NCBI GenBank assembly: GCA_943331415.1
Contig: CALQLM010000009.1
Coordinates: 1 to 11,019 of the forward strand
DNA: 11,019 bases
Direction of reading: 5' to 3'
DNA from: Bifidobacterium breve
GTDB taxonomy: Bacteria > Actinomycetota > Actinomycetes > Mycobacteriales > Mycobacteriaceae
The position numbers were made by a program, and so were the translations under genes. Shown in pieces: positions 5,904 through 11,019 of the stretch (positions within the stretch are counted from its first letter, which is position 1; each line of letters starts with the position of its first letter). The notes under the pieces were generated by a model. It worked only from the letters and a program-made list of their open reading frames with translations, did no database searches and was not told where the DNA came from.

Positions 5904-7631
5904 ATGACAACCCCTGAAGACGGCCCCGAAGTCGGCCCGGCCGATGCCGCCGTCGCGCCCGTTCATACTTTCGGCGACCTGCAGATTCCCGCGGCGGTGC
6001 TGCAGGCCATCGCCGATGTCGGCTACGAGACTCCCTCGCCCATCCAGGCGGCCACCATCCCGGCACTGCTGAGCGGTTCCGATGTCGTCGGCCTCGCCCA
6101 GACCGGCACCGGGAAGACTGCCGCCTTCGCCATCCCGATCCTGGCGCGGATCGACACCACGAGTAAGAACACTCAGGCGCTGGTGCTGGCGCCGACTCGT
6201 GAGCTGGCACTGCAGGTCGCCGAGGCGTTCAGTCGTTATGGCGCGCATCTGCCGCGGATCACCGTGCTGCCGATCTATGGCGGTCAGTCCTACACCGTGC
6301 AGTTGGCCGGCCTTCGACGCGGCGCGCATATCGTCGTCGGTACCCCGGGGCGCGTCATCGACCACCTTGAGCGCGGAACGCTGGACCTCTCGCACCTGGA
6401 TTACCTGGTGCTCGACGAAGCCGATGAGATGCTGCAGATGGGTTTCGCCGAGGACGTTGAACGGATCCTCGCCGACACCCCGGAGTACAAACAGGTCGCG
6501 CTGTTCTCGGCCACCATGCCGCCGGCCATCCGCAAGATCACCTCGAAGTACCTCCACGACGCCGTGGAAGTCAGCGTCAAGTCAAAGACCGCGACTGCCG
6601 AGAACATCACTCAGCGCTATATCCAGGTCGCGGGGCCCCGCAAGATGGACGCCCTCACGCGGATCCTGGAGGTGGAGCAGTTCGAGGCGATGATCGTGTT
6701 TGTCCGCACCAAGCAGGCCACCGAGGAGGTTGCCGAAAAGCTGCGTGCCCGTGGATTTTCCGCTGCCGCCATCAATGGCGATATCGCTCAGGTGCAGCGT
6801 GAGCGGACCATCGCCGCGCTCAAGGACGGATCAATCGATATCCTCGTCGCTACCGATGTCGCGGCCAGGGGCCTAGATGTGGAGCGCATTTCACACGTTC
6901 TGAACTACGACATCCCGCACGATCCAGAGTCCTACGTGCACCGCATCGGCCGCACCGGGCGCGCGGGCCGGTCCGGTAACGCTCTGCTGTTCGTCTCACC
7001 CCGCGAGCGGCATCTACTCAAGTCGATCGAGAAGGTGACCCGACAGAAGGTCATTGAAATCCAGTTGCCGAGTGTCGAAGACGTCAATGCCCAACGGGTG
7101 ACCAAATTCCGCGACTCGATCACCGAAGCCCTCAGGGCGCCCGGGTTCGACATGTTCCGCAGGTTGATCGAGGACTACGAGCGCGATAACGACGTCCCGA
7201 TGGGCGATATCGCCGCGGCACTGGCCCTGCAGTCCCGTGACGGCGCGGAGTTCCTGATGACCGAACCGCCACCGATGCCGGAGCGACAACGCCGTGAGGA
7301 CCAGCCTGACCGTGAGCGGGCGCCACGGCGGACCCGAGACGACCTAGCCACCTACCGGATCGCAGTGGGCAAGAGACACAAGGTCGGTCCCGGCTCGATC
7401 GTCGGCGCGATCGCCAACGAAGGCAACCTGAACCGCAGCGATTTCGGGCACATCACCATCAAAGCCGATCATTCGTTGGTGGAACTGCCGGCGAAGTTAC
7501 CCAAGTCGACTCTCACAGCCCTTGAGAAAACCCGGATCTCGGGCATTCTGATCGATCTGAAACCTGACCGTCCCCGAAGTTCCTACGACTCACGGCCACC
7601 CGGCGGGAAGCCGCGGCGCAAAGCGAAATGA
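5904..7631 (+). CDS. deaD: DEAD-box ATP-dependent RNA helicase (DeaD/CsdA type)
   Basis: A 575-aa cytoplasmic RNA helicase with all superfamily-2 motifs: a Q-motif region (F23 to Q48, GYETPSPIQ), Walker A AQTGTGKT (65-72), PTRELA (97-102), TPGR (147-150), DEAD (171-174), SAT (202-204), ATDVAARGLDV (316-326) and HRIGRTGRAGR (346-356). After an Arg-rich linker (~450-480), a DbpA-like RNA-binding domain occupies about 483-551 (TYRIAVGKRHKVGPGSIVGAIANE), then a basic tail rich in Lys/Arg. Members unwind short RNA duplexes in ribosome assembly and RNA turnover, often at low temperature. Length and order match Rv1253. The ATG at 5904 is probably leaderless. The stop overlaps the next start as ATGA, so the acyltransferase is translationally coupled. 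No truncation or missing motif is seen. Confidence 0.96.
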   Translation: MTTPEDGPEVGPADAAVAPVHTFGDLQIPAAVLQAIADVGYETPSPIQAATIPALLSGSDVVGLAQTGTGKTAAFAIPILARIDTTSKNTQALVLAPTRELALQVAEAFSRYGAHLPRITVLPIYGGQSYTVQLAGLRRGAHIVVGTPGRVIDHLERGTLDLSHLDYLVLDEADEMLQMGFAEDVERILADTPEYKQVALFSATMPPAIRKITSKYLHDAVEVSVKSKTATAENITQRYIQVAGPRKMDALTRILEVEQFEAMIVFVRTKQATEEVAEKLRARGFSAAAINGDIAQVQRERTIAALKDGSIDILVATDVAARGLDVERISHVLNYDIPHDPESYVHRIGRTGRAGRSGNALLFVSPRERHLLKSIEKVTRQKVIEIQLPSVEDVNAQRVTKFRDSITEALRAPGFDMFRRLIEDYERDNDVPMGDIAAALALQSRDGAEFLMTEPPPMPERQRREDQPDRERAPRRTRDDLATYRIAVGKRHKVGPGSIVGAIANEGNLNRSDFGHITIKADHSLVELPAKLPKSTLTALEKTRISGILIDLKPDRPRSSYDSRPPGGKPRRKAK

Positions 7632-8761
7632 CGGCCTCCGGCACGATCGATCAGGGCGGCCTTGAGGCGGTCGCCGGGGTCGATCGGGTCGCGTCGCTGA
7701 CCGGTGTGCGTGCGGTGGCTGCACTTCTGGTGGTCGCCACCCATGCCGCGTACACCACCGGTAAGTACACCCACGGATACGCCGGTTTGGTCTTCTCGCG
7801 CATGGAGATCGGAGTACCGATCTTCTTCGTGCTGTCCGGTTTTCTGTTATTCGGCCCGTGGGTCCGGGCGGCGGCCTCCGGATCGGCCGCGCCGTCAGTG
7901 TGGCGCTATGCGCGAAACCGGGTACGCCGGATCATGCCCGCCTATGTCGTGACGGTGCTGGTGGCCTATCTGATCTATCACTTCCGCGAAGCCGGCCCGA
8001 ATCCCGGCCACTCCTGGAACGGACTGCTGCGCAACCTGACCCTGACGCAGATCTATACCGACGCCTACATGTTCTCGCATCTGCACCAGGGCCTCACCCA
8101 GATGTGGAGCCTCGCAGTCGAAGTGGCCTTCTATGCCGCGCTACCCATCCTCGCCTACCTGCTGCTCGTGGTGCTGTGTCGCCGTCGTTGGCGACCAGGT
8201 CTATTGCTGGGGGGTCTGGCAGGACTGGCACTGATCAGTCCGGCGTGGATGGTGCTGGTGCACACGGTCGGTTTCCTGCCGGACGGTGCTCGTCTGTGGC
8301 TGCCCGGGTACCTGGCGTGGTTCATCGGTGGAATGGTGCTGACGGTGCTGGCCGCGATGGGTGTTCGGTGCTACTGGTTTCTCGCCGTGCCGTTGGCGGT
8401 GCTGTGTTACTTCATCGCGTCCACGCCGATCGCCGGTGAGGCGACGACATCGCCGACCGGATTGGCGCAGGCTCTGGTGAAGATCGGCTTCTACACCGCG
8501 ATTGCGACACTGGTGGTGGCGCCGCTGGCACTGGGCGATACCGGCGCCTATTCCCGGCTGCTGAGCAGCAGGCCGATGGTGTGGCTCGGGGAGATCTCCT
8601 ACGAGATCTTCCTGGTGCATCTGATCGTGATGGAATTCGCGATGGTCGAGGTGCTGCATTGGCGCGTCTACACCGGTTCGATGCCGGCGTTGTTCGCCGT
8701 CACGCTGGCGCTGACCATCCCGGTGGCGTGGCTGCTGCACCGCGTCACCCGGGTTCGGTAG
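7628..8761 (+). CDS. Membrane acyltransferase, acyltransferase-3 (OafA/YrhL) family
   Basis: A 377-aa integral membrane protein with about ten hydrophobic segments. Near the N-terminus, SLTGVRAVAALLVVATH (23-39) is the family signature of an arginine and a helix-ending histidine (R28, H39). GVPIFFVLSGFLL follows, then arginine-rich RYARNRVRRIMPAY and LTQMWSLAVEVAFYAALP, all typical of acyltransferase-3 proteins that transfer acyl groups from the cytoplasmic face to extracytoplasmic sugars or lipids. EISYEIFLVHLIVMEF lies near the C-terminus. There is no fused SGNH domain. It resembles Rv1254. The ATG overlaps the deaD stop by 4 nt, implying coupled translation, though a helicase and an envelope enzyme share no obvious pathway. 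The last 17 bp overlap the convergent gene ending at 8745. The acceptor substrate is unknown. Confidence 0.9.
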   Translation: MTASGTIDQGGLEAVAGVDRVASLTGVRAVAALLVVATHAAYTTGKYTHGYAGLVFSRMEIGVPIFFVLSGFLLFGPWVRAAASGSAAPSVWRYARNRVRRIMPAYVVTVLVAYLIYHFREAGPNPGHSWNGLLRNLTLTQIYTDAYMFSHLHQGLTQMWSLAVEVAFYAALPILAYLLLVVLCRRRWRPGLLLGGLAGLALISPAWMVLVHTVGFLPDGARLWLPGYLAWFIGGMVLTVLAAMGVRCYWFLAVPLAVLCYFIASTPIAGEATTSPTGLAQALVKIGFYTAIATLVVAPLALGDTGAYSRLLSSRPMVWLGEISYEIFLVHLIVMEFAMVEVLHWRVYTGSMPALFAVTLALTIPVAWLLHRVTRVR

Positions 8762-9233
8762 TCGCCTGGGGGCAACGCCGTGTGAGTTCGGCGATCATCG
8801 CTGTGGCCTCGGCTCGTGATACCGGCAGCAGCCAGGTGCGTCCACGGTCGTCCGTCACGCTGACATGCAGTCCGGTGCGGGCTGAACCGTCATCGGGTGA
8901 CCATGAGGCCACCGGGACGGCCCGGGCCACCAGAATTCGGATCGACCGAATCGTCTGAGGGTCGTCACGCAGCGTCCGGCGCAGCCGGGCAATATGGCGC
9001 TGTTGACGCCAGAGGGTGCCGTAGGCCATCAGGACGGCCACCGTGGCGAAGAACGCGATGCCGATGGCGCCGCCGATCCGCCATCCGAGTCCGCCGGTCC
9101 ACAGCGAGTCGTCAGCGAGGATCCCCGCGACGATGAGCACACACAACACCGTGGTGACGGCCATGGCGATCCGCATCCGGGTCGACGTTTCCGCCACCCG
9201 GGTCAGCAGCGCGTCGAACCCCGGGTCATCCAT
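8745..9233 (-). CDS. Two-TM membrane protein of unknown function
   Basis: A 162-aa protein not recognised as a named family. From ATG 9233 it has a short acidic-to-amphipathic N-terminus (FDALLTRVAETSTRMR), TM1 at about 21-39 (IAMAVTTVLCVLIVAGIL), a short loop containing DDSLWTGG, and TM2 at about 53-74 (IGGAIGIAFFATVAVLMAYG). A soluble C-terminal half of about 85 residues follows, with strand-like segments (IRILVARAVPVASW, RTGLHVSVTDD, RTWLLPVSR) and a final helix, reminiscent of a small PH-like or membrane-anchored sensor fold (inference only). The start is set by its 8-nt overlap with the preceding gene (ATGGATGA); the open frame extends to 9341 but that part would overlap the 90-aa gene heavily. 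Last gene of the cyp130-tetR operon, overlapping the acyltransferase by 17 bp tail to tail. Confidence 0.75.
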   Translation of the reverse strand: MDDPGFDALLTRVAETSTRMRIAMAVTTVLCVLIVAGILADDSLWTGGLGWRIGGAIGIAFFATVAVLMAYGTLWRQQRHIARLRRTLRDDPQTIRSIRILVARAVPVASWSPDDGSARTGLHVSVTDDRGRTWLLPVSRAEATAMIAELTRRCPQATTEPG

Positions 9234-9498
9234 CGTCGGTACCGGCGTCGGCGAGGTCAGGCCGATAGCGGTCGCCGAACTGCGCCCCGGTGACATCGTT
9301 GCGGATCGCCTCCACCAGGGGCTCCAGCGCCGCCGGGCCACCGTTTCGCCACGTCTCGATCTCGCTGGGCTCTAGGAGGAGAGACCGTTCATACAGGCCC
9401 ACCGTTCCGCACACCACAGACAGGACCAGGCCCTCGGGTATCTCGTCCAACATCCACGACCAGGTCTCGGTGTGGAGATTCACCCTGTCTTTCGACAT
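9226..9498 (-). CDS. Small 90-aa protein of unknown function
   Basis: A 90-residue soluble protein with no recognised family. Visible features are a Trp-rich start (TETWSWMLDE, residues 10-19), a hydrophobic strand pair (LVLSVVCGTVGLYERSLLL) and a helix after EPSEIETWRNGG (ALEPLVEAIRND). The tail is acidic and disordered-looking, ending DLADAGTDDG. There is one cysteine and no signal peptide or membrane segment. The alpha/beta layout resembles small immunity-like or regulatory partner proteins, but that is speculation. It starts 4 nt after the tetR stop and ends overlapping the two-TM gene by 8 nt, so all three are likely co-translated and may cooperate. There is no Shine-Dalgarno; TAGTCT 6 nt before the ATG suggests an extra leaderless promoter. 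Coding is supported by tight spacing rather than by homology. Confidence 0.75.
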   Translation of the reverse strand: MSKDRVNLHTETWSWMLDEIPEGLVLSVVCGTVGLYERSLLLEPSEIETWRNGGPAALEPLVEAIRNDVTGAQFGDRYRPDLADAGTDDG

Positions 9499-9502
9499 GG
9501 GG

Positions 9503-10081
9503 TCAGACTAGCCGCGGCGCCGCATTGTCAGGCGCCATCATCGGCACCACGAAGTCCTCCAACATGGCCCGCTCATCGTCCGCATCGCGACCCGGTGAGA
9601 TCAGCAGCGACGTCAGCACCCGAATCAGCCAGCGTGCCCGCCGGGCGAGGTCGTCACTGTCGTTGAGCGACTGCAGGAAGCCCGCTGTCAGTGTCTGAAT
9701 CACCTGGGACTGCTCGGCCATCTCGGCGCCCAGGGGGGTATCCGCGAACCACGATGAGAGAGCAGGGTTTTCCCGCACCAGTTTCAGTGCACCGGTCAGC
9801 CCCGTCAACAGACGCATCTGCGGATCGGAGATTCCGACCAGAGATGTTGCCAACGTGCGGTGCACCGCGCGAGCCTCACGATGGACATAAGCGCGGTGCA
9901 GTGCTTCACGGTTTTCGAAGTAGCGATACAGCGTGGCCCGGGAACACCCGGCGGCGCGGGCGATCTCATTCATCCCGATACCGGCAACGCCGTGCCCTGC
10001 GAATAACTCGCCGGCGGCATCGAGAATCCGTTCCGCGGCGACCTCAGCGCGTCGTGATCCCAGCCAGTCGCCTCCGCTCAT
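9503..10081 (-). CDS. TetR-family transcriptional regulator
   Basis: A 192-aa DNA-binding regulator. The N-terminal helix-turn-helix domain spans about 12-60: AAERILDAAGELFAGHGVAG, then MNEIARAAGCSRATLYRYFENREAL, the standard TetR recognition-helix pattern. The rest is helical and should form the ligand-binding and dimerisation domain; it has no identifiable ligand motif. It starts one nucleotide after the cyp130 stop (TGA-G-ATG), so it is transcribed with the P450 and probably controls this operon, as proposed for Rv1255c beside cyp130. Its operator is expected upstream of cyp130, outside the window. ATG 10081 is chosen for this spacing; there is no better start upstream. The end of the gene contains a TAGTCT hexamer that may serve the next gene. 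Confidence 0.93.
   Translation of the reverse strand: MSGGDWLGSRRAEVAAERILDAAGELFAGHGVAGIGMNEIARAAGCSRATLYRYFENREALHRAYVHREARAVHRTLATSLVGISDPQMRLLTGLTGALKLVRENPALSSWFADTPLGAEMAEQSQVIQTLTAGFLQSLNDSDDLARRARWLIRVLTSLLISPGRDADDERAMLEDFVVPMMAPDNAAPRLV
9505..9510 (-). promoter_or_regulatory. Possible -10 TAGTCT for the 90-aa gene, inside tetR
   Basis: TAGTCT (TANNNT type) overlaps the last codons and the stop of tetR, with 6 nt (GACCCC) to the ATG at 9498. That spacing would start the transcript at the initiation codon. It could let the two downstream genes be made without cyp130-tetR. Confidence 0.4.
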
Positions 10082-10082
10082 C

Positions 10083-11019
10083 TCAGTTGCCCATGCTCAC
10101 TGGCACCGATAATGGCCGACGCACGTAACTGCCTCCCGCCCAGGCGATTCCGGCCTCGTCGACGTCGAAGTCGGGGCATCGGGCCAGCAGTTCGGTCAGG
10201 GCGACTCTTGATTGCATACGAGCCGCCGCGGCACCCAGGCAGTGGTGGGCACCGTGGCTGAAGGTCATGATGTTGCGTGGTTTGCGGGTCACGTTGAGTT
10301 CGCCGGCGTCCGGGCCGAACTGCCGTTCATCGCGGTTGGCCGACCCGTACAGCAGCAGCACCTTGCGGCCGGCCGGTATGGTGCGCTCTTCGATCGTCAC
10401 ATCGCGGGTGACGGTACGGGCCAGGCCTTGTACCGGTGAGGTCAGGCGCAGGAACTCTTCGATCGCGTCACTGATCAACTCGGGCTCTTGCGCCAGCAGC
10501 ATGCGCTGGTCGGGTCGCTGATGCAGCAATTGCACGGCGCCGCCCAGCAGTCCGGTGGTGGTGTCGTTACCTCCAGTGACCATGGTGAACGTGAAAGCCA
10601 GGATCGACAGCGTGCCCGCGAAATCGCCATCGGCTCCGACGCCGGCCGCCACCAGATGAGACACGGTGTCGTCACCGGGATCGCGCCGGCGCCGCTCGAT
10701 CAACTCGCTGAAATAGCCCATCATGGACAACACCGCGTCACCGGCGCCCACCACGCCACTGGGGCCAGACGCGCCCGCCGCCACAATGGCGTCGGTCCAG
10801 CCGTCGAACTGTGCGCGATCGGCATCGGGCACCCCGAGATAGTGCGCCACCACCATGGACGGCAGCGGCTTGAACAATTCGGCGATGATGTCCCCGCCGC
10901 CCTGCGCCCGCATCCGCTCGATGCGTTCGATGACGAACTCGCGCACTTTAGGCTCGACCGACTCGACCTGGCGGGGAGTGAACCCCCGGGCGACCAGTTT
11001 GCGGAACTCGGTGTGGGCC
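10083..11019 (-). CDS. cyp130: Cytochrome P450, CYP130-like, N-terminus missing
   Basis: The C-terminal 311 residues of a heme monooxygenase normally about 400 aa; the start lies beyond the right edge. Frame is open to the last base, beginning AHTEFRKLVARGFTPRQVE, so the GTG at 10946 is internal, not a start. The I-helix oxygen-activation motif TGGNDTTTG, the K-helix ExxR as EEFLR (10447-10461) and the heme-ligand loop FSHGAHHCLG (10233-10262, Cys codon 10239-10241) are all intact. Similarity to M. tuberculosis CYP130 (Rv1256c) appears high throughout, including the C-terminal SYVRRPLSVPV. Soluble bacterial P450s need ferredoxin and reductase; none is in the window, and the physiological substrate of CYP130 is not established. 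First visible gene of the four-gene operon with tetR. Confidence 0.93.
   Translation of the reverse strand, partial: AHTEFRKLVARGFTPRQVESVEPKVREFVIERIERMRAQGGGDIIAELFKPLPSMVVAHYLGVPDADRAQFDGWTDAIVAAGASGPSGVVGAGDAVLSMMGYFSELIERRRRDPGDDTVSHLVAAGVGADGDFAGTLSILAFTFTMVTGGNDTTTGLLGGAVQLLHQRPDQRMLLAQEPELISDAIEEFLRLTSPVQGLARTVTRDVTIEERTIPAGRKVLLLYGSANRDERQFGPDAGELNVTRKPRNIMTFSHGAHHCLGAAAARMQSRVALTELLARCPDFDVDEAGIAWAGGSYVRRPLSVPVSMGN

Noticed and set aside
5859..6557. N-terminal extension of the lprE reading frame to 435 codons
   Set aside because: The extension is antisense to the DeaD helicase core and would bury the lipoprotein signal peptide internally.
8201..8740. Minus-strand open frame of 179 codons in the acyltransferase gene
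   Set aside because: Gln/His/Arg-rich composition and complete overlap with a recognisable membrane acyltransferase mark it as a shadow.
9234..9341. Longer start for the two-TM protein
   Set aside because: It would overlap the 90-aa gene by over 100 bp with Arg/Trp/Ser-rich sequence. ATG at 9233 gives a normal 8-nt coupled overlap.

Overview
The window is GC-rich, densely packed actinobacterial chromosome and looks like a fast-growing mycobacterium (Mycolicibacterium type). The N-terminus of the left-edge protein matches mycobacterial Kgd almost residue for residue. Gene order recalls the Mycobacterium tuberculosis Rv1248c-Rv1257c neighbourhood: kgd, an Rv1249c-like protein, an MFS exporter, lprE, deaD, an acyltransferase, a TetR regulator and cyp130. 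These comparisons come from memory of the families, not from a search. No phage, insertion sequence, CRISPR array, tRNA or rRNA was seen, and no gene-free stretch exceeds about 135 bases.

Layout. (1) 1-1020, minus strand: the start of kgd (cut by the window edge) preceded by an EcsC/Rv1249c-like membrane-associated protein. (2) 1126-3874: an Rv2629-like baeRF-type protein on minus, diverging from a 14-TM DHA2-type MFS exporter on plus across 133 bp. (3) 3819-5171, minus: a GlcD/D-2-hydroxyglutarate dehydrogenase-type FAD oxidase, overlapping the exporter tail to tail by 56 bp. (4) 5250-5858, minus: the lipoprotein LprE, diverging from deaD (5904-7631). deaD is translationally coupled (ATGA) to a membrane acyltransferase (7628-8761). 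(5) 8745-11019, minus: a tight four-gene run reading cyp130 (cut), tetR, a 90-aa unknown and a 162-aa two-TM protein, joined by gaps of 1 nt, 4 nt and an 8-nt overlap. This operon converges on the acyltransferase gene with a 17-bp overlap.

How the genes relate. The regions cover central metabolism (Kgd, FAD oxidase), envelope functions (LprE, acyltransferase, exporter), RNA remodelling (DeaD) and a P450 with its probable regulator. Only the cyp130-tetR-unknown-membrane run and the deaD-acyltransferase pair look like functional units. The rest share a neighbourhood without an obvious common pathway.

The most distinctive DNA is the 78-bp gap between lprE and the FAD oxidase. It holds three tandem 18-bp units; two carry a TAGAGT -10-like hexamer, and one of these sits correctly for leaderless transcription from the GTG start. 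The third unit is part of a perfect 8-bp hairpin just after lprE. Similar leaderless arrangements are suggested for deaD (TAGACT) and for the 90-aa gene (TAGTCT inside the end of tetR). No clearly new multi-gene system was found; the closest candidate is the pair of uncharacterised genes at the end of the cyp130-tetR operon.
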